From Cladocopium goreaui (lineage: Eukaryota; Sar; Dinophyceae; Suessiales; Symbiodiniaceae), in assembly GCA_947184155.2 (NCBI GenBank), contig CAMXCT020000264.1, positions 214,092-278,091 on the forward strand: a stretch of 64,000 bases of DNA, in the 5' to 3' direction. Below the pieces are notes generated by a model that was given only the letters and a program-made list of their open reading frames with translations, ran no database searches and was not told where the DNA came from. Shown piece by piece: positions 30,289 through 41,661 of this stretch (positions are counted from its first letter, which is position 1; every line of letters starts with the position of its first letter). Position numbers and translations under genes: made by a program.

Positions 30289-31740
30289 TCAGGTAAGGGA
30301 TCCTGTCATACTTTTCGCAAAGTGTTCACGATAATGTTGTTTGTCTGATTTGATAGTGTCGAGCCACTCATTGGTGAGCCCAAATGAGACTGGGTTCACT
30401 CGCTGCTGTCCGATTGCATGTTGGTAAAGTGTCCTGATCGCCTCTTGGTGTGTCGCTAAGTCTGCTGGAGGAACTCTCTTGCGGACTCTTCTGTCCGGAA
30501 AATTTAGCTCCCGTAAGTTTGCTTGCAAAGCATGCTCTGCCGCATATACCGCGGGCTGCTGAAACAAGACTCGTTCTGCAAACCTCTGAGGGTGCACTGT
30601 CCATTCAGCAAACATGTGGCTGTGCGACAACTGGTCCCTGAGTCTCGCTTCTGTTTGGTGAAGACTTCCATTAGTGTGCCATAGTCGCAGGAGGCTATAG
30701 TTAGAAGGCCAATCTAATGGGCATAACGTGGCCGTTTCTTTCCACTTGTCCGGAGAGAGCCCAGCCTGCGATGGGATGATAACTTCCAGAGTGGTACGAC
30801 TCGGTCCCACTGGTTGGAGACCTCGCATCATGCACGGCTCAACAAGCCCCATTACGTACCCATGTGCTAGCTCTTCAAAGCAGCCTGGTCGTCGGAAGTC
30901 TTCGTCAAGTGCAAGATTCAGGCCAGGCATGTTTTTGGCGGCAAACTTGACGGCCTGGAGCGTTTGCTTCTCTCCCTCCATGGGAGTCTCATCACATGCT
31001 CGTTTCGGGCAGGTGATATTGATTTCTTGTGGTTTCTGTGCATTCTCAGCAGGATTAGCAAGAAATCGCGGAGCAATTTTGCTGGCCCAGCTCGCTGGAA
31101 ACCATGCCAGGAGGGCAGAAGCACCACTTGTAAGGTCAACTACTCCTGTGAGGCGTCGATGCGGTCGATCTGTGACCAATACTTTGACTGGGCCACTAGG
31201 CGCTCGATTTCTGTTCACATCCGAGCTTTCCCGGGCAGATCCGATAAGTTCAGAGAGGATGGGCCGAAACCAATATGTAGCATACAAAAGGCACTCGGTT
31301 TCTGGAGTTACCATGGATTCAGCCAATCGCATCAATGAACTCAGCGCCTGGGCTAGCTTCTCTGCCAATCGAATTATGAGAGCCCTTGCAACTCGTAGGA
31401 GGACATCCTCCACAGTGGCTAGTTGCCCTCGCAACCACAGCTCGCTGGCAGCACTCAATAAGATGCATGCAAACTTCTCTTGAATAGCAGTCAAAGTCAA
31501 TCTCGCTTGTAGCCACAACGGTGGAAGTGCTCCAAGGTTTTCGGGGAAGCAAAAGGGGTTTCCACTGGGTTGGACATGCGAGATCAAGATAGCCAGTTTG
31601 TCAGCCGCACTTGCGATCTCAGCTTCAGAAGGGTCTTCAGCTGCATCAGGTATCGGTGGGCACCATGCGACCGTGGGGTCTTCTTGATCGCTTTCAGCAT
31701 CCGTGGAAACTTCTTCCTCATCAGATGAGAGGTCTTCACA
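30289..31740 (-). CDS. ORF3 of unit C, divergent
   Basis: The frame is open from about 31740 to 30289. The first ATG comes late; the usual start would be a TTG at 31587, and the upstream part is acidic (SSDEEEV, DAESDQEDP). The protein keeps the order of motifs of ORF3 in units A and B: LLYATYWFRPIL against LLKEYWFRELYL, LAWFPASWA against VFVPAWM, then SPDKWK against APDTWK, and a charged C-terminal helix. Identity is low, so this unit split from A and B long ago. It follows the remains of ORF2 of unit C, as in the other units. Confidence 0.55.
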   Translation of the reverse strand, partial: CEDLSSDEEEVSTDAESDQEDPTVAWCPPIPDAAEDPSEAEIASAADKLAILISHVQPSGNPFCFPENLGALPPLWLQARLTLTAIQEKFACILLSAASELWLRGQLATVEDVLLRVARALIIRLAEKLAQALSSLMRLAESMVTPETECLLYATYWFRPILSELIGSARESSDVNRNRAPSGPVKVLVTDRPHRRLTGVVDLTSGASALLAWFPASWASKIAPRFLANPAENAQKPQEINITCPKRACDETPMEGEKQTLQAVKFAAKNMPGLNLALDEDFRRPGCFEELAHGYVMGLVEPCMMRGLQPVGPSRTTLEVIIPSQAGLSPDKWKETATLCPLDWPSNYSLLRLWHTNGSLHQTEARLRDQLSHSHMFAEWTVHPQRFAERVLFQQPAVYAAEHALQANLRELNFPDRRVRKRVPPADLATHQEAIRTLYQHAIGQQRVNPVSFGLTNEWLDTIKSDKQHYREHFAKSMTGSLT

Positions 31741-31802
31741 GTATCACCTGCACCCTCAGGGCCTGCGAGTTTCATGGACCTCGGATCAATTTGATGTTCC
31801 AA
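31584..31802 (-). pseudogene. ORF2 of unit C, extreme C-terminal piece left of the LTR insertion
   Basis: Reading on the minus strand, the frame that ends at the LTR target site on the far side (41662) continues here after the 9.86 kb element, to a stop at 31584. The segment is Lys/Arg-rich and corresponds in position to the region between the FFDGWR motif and the end of ORF2 in unit A. The assignment depends on ignoring the LTR element and one copy of its TCCAA target duplication. Confidence 0.5.
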
Positions 31803-33364
31803 TGTAGAAAAAGCGCCCTGCACAGATCCACGGTCAGATCCAACGCTTCTTCCAAAATTCCTACAGAACTACGCGGGCGGACGCGTACGTCAACCACGCA
31901 CACCAAACACAAGCGCAGCGCGTAAGTCCCTAACTAATTAAACTAATTAAACTAAAGCAATACCATGTCAAAAGGAATGTTTCTTCCACGACTCCCACAT
32001 ACTGACGTCAAGCTCCTTCTTTTCGCTCCAGACGCAATACGATCACTCGCAGAGAAACACAAACACAACAAACACGAAACCAACAAAAGGAGAAGATGTT
32101 TTCCCTGTGTCGGTCTGTCTTATGTCAAGTTATGTGACACAGCAGCACTTGTTCATTAAATGAACTTCTGACACCAGTCCTTCGAGCCGATGTCTCAACT
32201 GGTAAACTCGATTTCAGGTTTCCAGTTAACAAACCTCAAGTTCTTCAAATAAAGGTTTGTTGAAACTATTCCAGCTGCTAAAGTCTACAAAACTCAATTT
32301 CACTAGATGAATTCAAAATCATCGAAACACTTCCAAAAGTTCTCAAAACAAACTGGTTCTCATCCAAACGTGAATAACCAGCTCATTAGTCAAACCTGTG
32401 ACTAACTTCTCAAGAACGAAGTGATTCACACAAGGTATCTGTACAACCTTCTTCTAGATACAAAGTATAATCAGAACACAAAGTTCTTTCTCCAAATCAG
32501 TTTTCCACATAGAGATATACCATCTCACAGTTTCCAATCTCAATGGAGAATAGAATGTTCTATTCGACATTGTCAATGTAGGTCAGCCAAATACAGTTGT
32601 ATCGCTGAAGTCTTTCGACCACTGTAATAGCCAATTCACAATGTAGATCAAAGTCGTGTAAAAACGATGTCGTCCTCACAGAGATAATCAAAGTCATCTC
32701 AGGAACGATAAAAGCAAACCATAAGATCAAGTGCATGATCCATAGGTCACGATGACGATGATGTAGGTATTGTCCTCAAAATACCGAAACATCTCATCAC
32801 AAAACTCTCAGACAAATAAGATGCCCAAATATGATCATTGTCCTCACAATGCCAATGCATCTCAAGGTCCAAGTTCAAGGCATAATAGATTCTCTCCATC
32901 AGATATTTTCAGCTAGCTTAAACTCTTCTCCAAGAGTTTATAGCTGTGTTCTCATCACTTGGAGAGAATGACCTTCCCAACGTCGAAGACGTAATAAACA
33001 ATTCCAATGCCAAACCAATGTAGGTATTTTCAGCTCAAGCAATAAGCTGTACCAGACTCAAGTCGAATCCAGAATAAGATGTAGAACTGATCAATATACC
33101 ACAATCACTGGTCAACACTGATCAATGACATCATCCTGATGTCCGAAATGACAAGTCCGAAGACTAATAGAATATTGTGACACAGGATGGTCACATACAA
33201 GATTCTTTCCGCAATAAGTAGAGTGTTCTCTACCAATCTGCCATGACTTCTTGTAGTAACCTTCCACATATCCTCTGTGCATAAACTATACAACCAAAGA
33301 TGAATGGCATGTCGCTTCACCCTTACCCAAAGGGTGGTCTCACACAGGGTGTCAAATTTCCATA
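31803..33364 (-). repeat. LTR (3' LTR in element orientation)
   Basis: 1,562 bases matching 40103-41656 with about ten visible differences, including one extra 9-base AAACTAATT unit near 31940 and small substitutions near 32060, 32275, 32605 and 32777. Confidence 0.9.
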
Positions 33365-33374
33365 CCCCCTTTCG
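33365..33374 (-). other. Polypurine tract
   Basis: CGAAAGGGGG on the minus strand abuts the 3' LTR, where plus-strand priming is expected. Confidence 0.7.
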
Positions 33375-33763
33375 ACATGACATCTCATCCACTCACTCGC
33401 TTCCAGATACACTCACATCACTTCACTTCCATACCTGGAAAAAAATGTTCACGTTCCAGATCATATCCATGATCAAAAGATGTCCACAGAAGCACGTGTG
33501 CTCCCAAAACGCAAGGTAGATGATAGAGCATCATCCAAAACTCATCTCGTTCAATTCATGCATAATGTATTAACTTCCCAATTCAAAATCTTCTCTGTCG
33601 CGAAAGCCAGATGTTGGAATACCAGACTCAGTCTAAAGACTCCTAAAGTCTTTCCAGTACTAAGCTCGTCTTCCAAAATCCAGTTCCTCGGATAAACCAT
33701 GGCGTCGATAACGATATACCTACAGTGCTGTTGTCTTCCTACAACAAACAAAACAACAACAAC

Positions 33764-33797
<34 letters not shown>

Positions 33798-34723
33798 AGA
33801 CCCAAGACGAAACCTAACGTCGCATGATCGGAGTCAACACGAAAACCAAAGGCCAACTGTTTCAGCTAATCCGCACCTTCGTGAAGAAGGTAGGCGTATG
33901 AAAAGAAAACGCAAGTGAAGTAATATCACTCATGCAACTCATCTCAAATTCAGAGTAAGTAAAGTACAGTTCACAGTCACTGCACAACAAATTCAAAATG
34001 TTCTGAATGCAAATCTCTCACCGTCAGGGTCAGGACTAGCTAAGATTGGCACGGAATGAGGAAGCGGTGAGGGACATTTTAGCAAAACATCTCTCACAGC
34101 TTCATCATCGCATAGATCGCCGTCCCCCTTTCAACGTCTGATCCATCCTAGAGATCTCGGAGGTGTGGTATGTCTTGTTTGAGTCTTTATCATGACATGA
34201 CAGTGCAATGTGTCTTCAATCATGGCATCAGATTCCCCGGAAGACTTTCCGATTACTTAAACTCAGATTCCGTCCGAGTTTCTTCCCAGGTTCTCATCAT
34301 ATGCCATGACAACACAATTATACCAAAAGTGTTTGTGCAAACACTCACAACCTCAAGTTCCATGTTTCAAGCAACAAAACTCAAGTCATGTACACAACAA
34401 CTCAAACATAATAAATATCGCAATCAAGCCAATCAAGAACAACTTCAACTTTTCTTCATGATGTCTCCCTCAGATCTGCTAGCAACTCCGAGTTCTGAAT
34501 GCCTTCAAGAACGTTGCTCTCGCTATCGTCACTGAGAGACATATGACAGCGAAACGAACTTCAAACCAAAACCAAAATATGCAAACAAAACCATATCTAC
34601 TGCGTTACTCGGTGTGTCTCGCCCCCTTTTAAACTCAAATCCGATGCCTGCGCTCAGCCATGCCGTCATTTCTGAAAACAACAAGTGAACCTCGAGCTGA
34701 TAAAATCAACTATTCTCTTGTCG
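33375..34723. other. Non-coding interior of the LTR element, left part
   Basis: No gene. Contains a CA/AAC-rich microsatellite at about 33737-33797 ending in an (AC)n run. Confidence 0.6.
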
Positions 34724-35884
34724 TTAAACCAGGCGAATTCCAGTGCCTTTGGCACTCTGCTCAGGGATAGATATCAGGGGTACTTCCCGCGTCCCCTGAA
34801 TCTGCATATACCCCAGAGGGGAAAACGCTGCGGTCCCCGTCAGAGGATCGTGACGTGGTGTGGGTGAAACAGCTCTGACACGTCCCGTGACTTCCTCGAT
34901 CACCTGAGTAGGTGGCGACTTCATGTCCTTAACCTCCAAACTCAGGGGATAGCTCATCGGAACCTCACCCATCCGCGCCGGGCTATACCCTGCAAATCGA
35001 ACTGTCTGCAATGTTGGTGGCGCTGGAATTGCCGGCCTTGGCGGAATCGCCGGAGGCGGTGGGACACTTGTGCCAGATCCAGCTGGTGCCATGGCTGGAG
35101 TCATAGGAGCCAATGGCGGATCCATAGGTGCCAATGGCGGGTCATACGCCGGGGGAGTTTCTGCCGGTGGCGTTCCCCTGACTTCTGCCGGTGGCGTTGC
35201 CCTTTCGATTCTTTCTGCCACTAGCTTGAGGTTCTCCTGGAGTTTATCCATGCTCTCCTGGAGTTGCGACATGATGTCTTGTAACGACTGATCCCTTTCC
35301 AGGCGACCCTTCTTGTTGTCTCGAAGGGTGTCCTTCATCGAAGCGTCAAGCGACCACTCAACATGCTTCTTGAGCTTGGTAAGTTCCCCTACCATTGCTC
35401 CAACCCTGCTGGTGTTATGATTCACCCCTGCAGCAAGGGACTCAGAAGCACGTGCCATGTTGGTGACGGCTTCTCCAACAGCTTCCAGGGATCTGCAAAG
35501 GTCAGACTGCAGAGTATGGGTGCTCTTAATCAGGATCTCAAGTTTGTCCGTCGATCCCTTCAACGCCGCGACCATGGACGTGATTCCCACAGCCAAGCCT
35601 GCGGTAGAACTCAACAAGTCGGCCGCCTCGTTGGGATCCAAGGACTCATGATGCCTTCTCAGCCTCGGAGATCTCGATCTGTCGTCATCTCTTCCAGCAT
35701 CTCCTTCATCCTTGTCTTCTCCATCCACATGGATAGTATCCTGCTCTTTCTCTTTCTCAGAATCCGTCTCAGCCACTCCTGTCTGTGCCGTCAACGGTGG
35801 ATTCTCAGACAAGGGAAGCTCTCCCTCTGTCATTGGAACTGCTGGGGCTGCTGGAGTTGCGGAACCGGCAACGTTCGCTGCCAT
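34724..35884 (-). CDS. LTR-element ORF with coiled coil and Pro-rich tail (gag-like position)
   Basis: The frame is open from 35968, but that codon is TTG; the first ATG is at 35884, giving about 386 residues. A possible splice acceptor (TTGCAG) precedes the open frame. Order: Ala/Pro-rich start; acidic Glu/Asp/Lys stretch; an RSRSPRLRR motif; a long coiled-coil zone (roughly residues 95-230, with heptads such as SLQDIMSQLQESMDKLQENL); a Pro-rich tail with repeats of DPPLAPM. No zinc knuckle and no enzyme motif. A structural or nucleic-acid-packaging role would fit its place, but this is inference. Confidence 0.6.
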   Translation of the reverse strand: MAANVAGSATPAAPAVPMTEGELPLSENPPLTAQTGVAETDSEKEKEQDTIHVDGEDKDEGDAGRDDDRSRSPRLRRHHESLDPNEAADLLSSTAGLAVGITSMVAALKGSTDKLEILIKSTHTLQSDLCRSLEAVGEAVTNMARASESLAAGVNHNTSRVGAMVGELTKLKKHVEWSLDASMKDTLRDNKKGRLERDQSLQDIMSQLQESMDKLQENLKLVAERIERATPPAEVRGTPPAETPPAYDPPLAPMDPPLAPMTPAMAPAGSGTSVPPPPAIPPRPAIPAPPTLQTVRFAGYSPARMGEVPMSYPLSLEVKDMKSPPTQVIEEVTGRVRAVSPTPRHDPLTGTAAFSPLGYMQIQGTREVPLISIPEQSAKGTGIRLV

Positions 35885-35968
35885 GAATTGCTCGAGTCTC
35901 CTAGACAAGGCCTGATGCACCCGCTGGGATAAGCCGGGGCCCAAATACAGCTTGGGTATAATCTGCAA

Positions 35969-36611
35969 TTCAACTTGACAATCCCTCTAATGACCATGCA
36001 GACCACAACTCAGCCATTTCATGCCATGCCAAGCACAAACTTTCTCTTGTTCATCCTAAGGTGCGTGACTCACACCTTAACAGATGAATTACACTTCCGA
36101 CAAAGATCACACTCAATACTACCCCAAGATGCGTGCCGCACATCTTGACAGGTAATATGTGATCGATCAAACTCCAATGTCTCAGACCAAAACAAAAATA
36201 GTGCAAACTTGTGGCAAACCGCAAACTCAATCCAAATCCAACTGTCTGCATGCACAACTCTTCACAAAACTGCAAACCAGATCACAGTGGTTTCCACGCG
36301 TATGAAACCCATAGACATGTCATGCAGCAAAAATGAAAACTCATGCAAAACTCGTGACAGTTGAAAAAAATCACACAAACTGAGTTCCACAAGTCCAAGT
36401 TCTGTCCAGTCCGAAATCGTCCAAAACTCTAAAATTCCAAGACATCCCAAAATTGTCATCTCACTCCAATCTCAGCTTGACAGCTCTTTCACCACAGCTT
36501 TGGCCTTTCTCCTCGCAGCTATTGTCGGCTTCCAAGTCTAGCACTACCACCCGACCTGGAGCCATTAAAAACCTGTACATAGAGGGGATCTTTCCTCTAT
36601 TTCTTCTGTGC
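35969..36611. other. Spacer in the LTR element
   Basis: No gene; AT-richer sequence with CA-rich words. It could be intronic to the frame starting at 37001. Confidence 0.5.
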
Positions 36612-37001
36612 TCAAATGATTTGGTGAGCCTCCTTAGAAAATCTGTATAGCAGATTCCCGCACTGGTCATACTCTTCGGATCGCATCGCTCCCTGCCAGC
36701 GGTACTCATTGGGTTTATATTTCAAGAGAACTCCCGACTCGGCCTTCTGAAGATAGCCGATAGCAGTCACTTCGACCTCGACCAAGACATAGTCTTTGGC
36801 ACAAAACTCACCCTTTGGACCTTCCGGTGTCCAATCATTGAAGTACTGAGCACGTTCAACGGCAGCAACCGGGTCTTTTCGTAGTCCAAACCTTTTGGAA
36901 TATTCGTCAGGCTGAACCTCCTTCCCATTGTTCAAGTCCTCAAACTGCTTAGGAGTCAATGCCAACCAAAGACGAATGGATTCCATTGCCGTTGATGCCA
37001 T
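36612..37001 (-). CDS. LTR-element small ORF, unknown
   Basis: ATG at 37001, 129 residues, no low complexity: an N-terminal helix (LWLALTPKQFEDLNNG), then a mixed alpha/beta segment with VLVEVEVTAIGYL and a C-terminal tail. It contains two Cys only and no enzyme motif I recognise. It lies on the coding strand of the element. Its ordinary amino-acid make-up makes it more credible than surrounding frames. Confidence 0.5.
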   Translation of the reverse strand: MASTAMESIRLWLALTPKQFEDLNNGKEVQPDEYSKRFGLRKDPVAAVERAQYFNDWTPEGPKGEFCAKDYVLVEVEVTAIGYLQKAESGVLLKYKPNEYRWQGAMRSEEYDQCGNLLYRFSKEAHQII

Positions 37002-39151
37002 GGTATCTCAAAGCTATTGCGAGGGCAGCTGAAATGCAAAAACACTGAGCCAAAGTTGTCTTATATTAAAACAGCAACGGTGGAATGAAACCTATACAAA
37101 CATGAGAAGTCCAGACAAAAATGTCACGTCCAGTCCAGCATAATAGACAGCTCCATACTTCGTCTCTCACCTAGACAGTATGTCGAGCTACAAACTGACA
37201 GCACATTTACATTCATTTCAGTCAGTTTCACGTTTCGGAACCTATGCAAGTCGTAATCGCCCCTGCCGTCCAGTTCCCTATGGACCTATGCAGCGCCTCT
37301 GCCATCCAGCCCATTTCTTTTCTTTTTGTTGCAAGTCAAAACTCTTCAACTCAAAAGAAAATTGCAAATCTCAAATCCCAGATTCCCTCTCTTGCTTTTC
37401 ACTCTGAGCAACACGCAAACGCACAAACTACACTACCGCTCTACTTCCTCTCAGGATCCTCTGCAAAGCTCAAGTGCTGTAGATCTCGCAAAACTCCATG
37501 CCAGCCTTCTGGTAGTACAAGATGTCCACTCAACATGACCCAGGTTCGCAAAGGAAACCATTCCGGAGTCGACCAACATCACAAGCATCTTGTTCTCAAC
37601 CTACATCTCTACCAAGGAAATGCCACAACCATCGTAGGCAAACCACACTGGCAATCATTGCCATAAAGACCATAGAGCTCGTCTCACAGCCAAACTTGGC
37701 TTGCAGAAACCTCCATGCTCGTCCATCCATCTAGAGAGGTACGGTATGATTGCTCTAAGCCAAAAAGGGAATGCTTGCATTCAAGCTGTCTTCACACAAA
37801 GTCCAGTCAGTCTGACAACAACTTCAGAGTACCTACCTGTCTCAGGGTTCAATGCACCTTCTCTGCATCTGTACCAGGTTTCACAACCGACTGCAACAAT
37901 CCAAGCAACGTAAGTCATACCTGACCTGCCTTTGACACTGCAAAACTGTTCAGATTCCTATCAAAACATGAAAAACAAACTCACAACAAAGTTTCCGGTT
38001 TCGTTTCAAATACAGTTCAAACAGTTTCCACTACCTACACAGTTCAGGTCGTTTCCAATGACTCACTACATGTCCCAATCAAACGCACTCACAACTGCAG
38101 TCCAAACTACATTCTAGGTTACCTGATGCATCTGACAAATCAAACCAACTTTCCCAAACAGGCAAACACAGCTCACTCCGTTGTCAACTCACAGTCTCAA
38201 CACCAAGTTCCACTGTGCCTCCAGTGCCATGACGGTTCCTATCTCTCTCTCTCAGCACTCTAGTACCTACACTGCCAGGCAAACAACAATGCTTCAGGCT
38301 TCAATCTCAAGGTCACCAGTCAGTGCAAACATCCGTCAAGCTCCACTGCTCCTGCACACTACTGAACCTCAGGTGTTCAATTATTCACGCATTACATTGC
38401 AAATGTGGCAACTAAACCAAGGTCACTGACAAAGCAAACTCGACCCTCCGTGGTTCTCATGCCAACGTTTCTCAAATCTATGGCAACTAAACCTGGTCAC
38501 CAACCATTCCGGGTTCTCATGCCGATCTCTCTCAACTCTGGGCAACTAAACCTGGTCACTGACCATTCCGGGTTCTCATGCCAATCTTTCTCAACTCTGT
38601 GGCAACTAAACCAAGGCTACTGACCATTCCGGGTTCTCATGCCGATCTTTCTCAATTCTGTGGCAACTAAACCTGGTCACCAACCCTCCGTGGTTCTCAT
38701 GCCAATCTTTCTTAACTCAAACTGTCATCTCCAGGCATGACGCCAGGCCCAGTAGCACCACGCACTGTGCACTCCGTGCGTCCTGAATCATCTACAACCT
38801 GACCAACCTGTCGAGATGTTACTCTTTCTTACTTTCAATATGGACCTATGCAGCACCCTGCCGTACAGCCCAGTTTCCTTCTAACTCTTTCCAATGCTCT
38901 CTAATGATTCTCCAGGCACTTTCTCTCTCTCTCGGCCAAAATCACCAAGCTTCCTGGTTTCCTAGTGACTCTCCAGGCTCTCTCTCTCTCTCTTTCTAGC
39001 CAAAGTCACAAAACCTCTTACACAACCAAATCACAAATCTCACATGCAACGCAACTGCAACATACTCTCACATGCAGCTCAGCCGTTGATACTTATTTTA
39101 CTCTCGCTTACCACTTTTGCCAGGAACTCCATCGCCTATGCCCATGATATT
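37002..39151. other. Non-coding interior of the LTR element, middle part
   Basis: Plus-strand frames here are Ser/Thr/Pro/His-rich shadows of C-rich sequence. A motif around TATGGACCTATGCAGC occurs at about 37278 and again at 38840. A five-copy tandem repeat lies at 38402-38720. Confidence 0.6.
38402..38720. repeat. Five-copy tandem repeat of about 64 bases
   Basis: Copies share the words GGTTCTCATGCC, TCTCAACTC and GGCAACTAAACC at regular spacing, with substitutions that alternate between ACCATTCCGGG and ACCCTCCGTGG. Confidence 0.85.
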
Positions 39152-39565
39152 TCACCTATCCAATGCTCTGTGATACCGTGCAAGTATCTGTCCTCGCACT
39201 TCACAGGATCGATGCGGCAACTCCCTTTCCAAGCCCATGAGATTGTCCTTCAACATCATGATGATATCCAAGTTGCTTCGGTTAATTCGCAGATCTTCCA
39301 ATAGCGGTATCAGCCATTCCAGGAGTACGATCTGTGTCTGTAGCAACCTTATGACACCTTGCAACTTCTCTATCTCAATAATTCGGCCAAGGAGTTGCTC
39401 ATTCTCTGCCTCATACACAGCATTGTCTCTCCTCCGATCTCTGGATTTATCTCTGGCATCCATCTTAGGCAAAACTATTGCGAAGTTCCTTGACACCCAA
39501 ATTTCTTGAGCCAAATAGGGTACAGTGGTTTCAAACTTTCCAAACAGGTCAATTTCTACAAGCAT
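39152..39565 (-). CDS. LTR-element small ORF with leucine-rich helices
   Basis: The frame opens at 39574 with GTG; the first ATG is at 39565, about 137 residues. After a short globular start it has a basic segment (DARDKSRDRRRDN) and a long leucine/isoleucine-rich helical zone (LLGRIIEIEKLQGVIRLLQ, ILLEWLIPLLEDLRI) suggestive of a coiled coil. It is the first ORF after the 5' LTR in element orientation, a position where gag usually lies. No known family recognised. Confidence 0.45.
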   Translation of the reverse strand: MLVEIDLFGKFETTVPYLAQEIWVSRNFAIVLPKMDARDKSRDRRRDNAVYEAENEQLLGRIIEIEKLQGVIRLLQTQIVLLEWLIPLLEDLRINRSNLDIIMMLKDNLMGLERELPHRSCEVRGQILARYHRALDR

Positions 39566-39589
39566 TCTACACACTCAAACGTCATTAGG

Positions 39590-39775
39590 CAAGTTGTCGG
39601 AGTCCTTACTTGTCCAAACACCTCGCTTGTGTCTCCAGGATCTACTCCCAACCTCAGCCTATCCGGACGTTCTCAATGCTCATCTCCAAGCAAGTTGTCG
39701 GAGTCTTCACTGTCCAAACACCTCACTTGTGTCTCCAGGACTTACTCCCAACCTCAGCCTGTCGAGATATCCTAA
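39590..39775. repeat. Two-copy direct repeat of about 105 bases
   Basis: CAAGTTGTCGGAGTC and CTCCCAACCTCAGCCT recur in the same order in both halves. Confidence 0.8.
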
Positions 39776-40087
39776 GCATTTCAAAACATGTCATCTCTGG
39801 CAATCACTTGACAAGTCACCTTCAACCAATGACCTCACAGTCAACATGCCACACAAGTGAAACAAAAACACGTCTCATCTGAATCGAGAATACTCAAGCT
39901 CTTCGATGCCCTTGACTTTACATCCGCAACGTACCAACCTAGTGATCACTTCAGAACCTTAGTACAAGCTCAACACAGATCTCGCGAAAATCCAGGAGCT
40001 CAATACAAACGATCTCAGCTTCACCTTAGATGGTGTCCTTAGTACACTGCAACAAGGGTCAGCGGAGAATGGTGTGGGTAGCTCCGT

Positions 40088-40102
40088 AGAGCTCCGCTAC
40101 CA
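40088..40102 (-). other. Primer-binding site of the LTR element
   Basis: TGGTAGCGGAGC on the minus strand starts right after the 5' LTR end (CTACA). TGGTAGC plus GGAG resembles sites complementary to the 3' end of initiator Met tRNA. Confidence 0.6.
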
Positions 40103-41656
40103 TGTAGAAAAAGCGCCCTGCACAGATCCACGGTCAGATCCAACGCTTCTTCCAAAATTCCTACAGAACTACGCGGGCGGACGCGTACGTCAACCACGCA
40201 CACCAAACACAAGCGCAGCGCGTAAGTCCCTAACTAATTAAACTAAAGCAATACCGTGTCAAAAGGAATGTTTCTTCCACGACTCCCACATACTGACGTC
40301 AAGCTCCTTCTTTTCGCTCCAGACGCAATACGATCAGTTGCAGAGAAACACAAACACAACAAACACGAAACCAACAAAAGGAGAAGATGTTTTCCCTGTG
40401 TCGGTCTGTCTTATGTCAAGTTATGTGACACAGCAGCACTTGTTCATTAAATGAACTTCTGACACCAGTCCTTCGAGCCGATGTCTCAACTGGTAAACTC
40501 GATTTCAGGTTTCCAGTTAACAAACCTCAAGTTCTTCAAATAAAGGTTTGTTGAAACTATTCTAGCTGCTAGGAGTCTACAAAACTCAATTTCACTAGAT
40601 GAATTCAAAATCATCGAAACACTTCCAAAAGTTCTCAAAACAAACTGGTTCTCATCCAAACGTGAATAACCAGCTCATTAGTCAAACCTGTGACTAACTT
40701 CTCAAGAACGAAGTGATTCACACAAGGTATCTGTACAACCTTCTTCTAGATACAAAGTATAATCAGAACACAAAGTTCTTTCTCCAAATCAGTTTTCCAC
40801 ATAGAGATATACCATCTCACAGTTTCCAATCTCAATGGAGAATAGAATGTTCTATTCGACATTGTCAATGTAGGTCAGCCAAATACAGTTGTATCGCTGA
40901 ACTCTTTCGACCACTGTAATAGCCAATTCACAATGTAGATCAAAGTCGTGTAAAAACGATGTCGTCCTCACAGAGATAATCAAAGTCATCTCAGGAACGA
41001 TAAAAGCAAACCATAAGATCAAGTGCATGATCCATAGGTCACGATGACGATGATGTAGGTATTGTCCTCACAATACCGAAACATCTCATCACAAAACTCT
41101 CAGACAAATAAGATGCCCAAATATGATCATTGTCCTCACAATGCCAATGCATCTCAAGGTCCAAGTTCAAGGCATAATAGATTCTCTCCATCAGATATTT
41201 TCAGCTAGCTTAAACTCTTCTCCAAGAGTTTATAGCTGTGTTCTCATCACTTGGAGAGAATGACCTTCCCAACGTCGAAGACGTAATAAACAATTCCAAT
41301 GCCAAACCAATGTAGGTATTTTCAGCTCAAGCAATAAGCTGTACCAGACTCAAGTCGAATCCAGAATAAGATGTAGAACTGATCAATATACCACAATCAC
41401 TGGTCAACACTGATCAATGACATCATCCTGATGTCCGAAATGACAAGTCCGAAGACTAATAGAATATTGTGACACAGGATGGTCACATACAAGATTCTTT
41501 CCGCAATAAGTAGAGTGTTCTCTACCAATCTGCCATGACTTCTTGTAGTAACCTTCCACATATCCTCTGTGCATAAACTATACAACCAAAGATGAATGGC
41601 ATGTCGCTTCACCCTTACCCAAAGGGTGGTCTCACACAGGGTGTCAAATTTCAATA
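40103..41656 (-). repeat. LTR (5' LTR in element orientation)
   Basis: 1,554 bases, the partner of 31803-33364. On the minus strand it should contain the element promoter; no clear TATA-like site was identified. Confidence 0.9.
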
Positions 41657-41661
41657 TCCAA

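Larger units (their letters stand above)
31798..41661 (-). mobile_element. LTR retrotransposon without polymerase (large retrotransposon derivative)
   Basis: Two near-identical LTRs (31803-33364 and 40103-41656) flank 6.7 kb. The host duplication TCCAA is present outside both ends (31798-31802 and 41657-41661). On the minus strand a 12-base match to an initiator-Met-type primer-binding site follows the 5' LTR at once, and a CGAAAGGGGG polypurine tract precedes the 3' LTR. The LTRs begin TAT and end CTACA on that strand. Three modest ORFs share this orientation; no protease, reverse transcriptase, RNase H or integrase is visible, so it must be mobilised by another element. The few LTR-LTR differences point to a recent insertion. 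It landed in ORF2 of unit C. Confidence 0.85.

Noticed and set aside
37180-38720. Plus-strand Ser/Thr/Pro/His-rich proteins
   Set aside because: They lie on the non-coding strand of the LTR element, over C-rich sequence and tandem repeats, and several phases are open at once.
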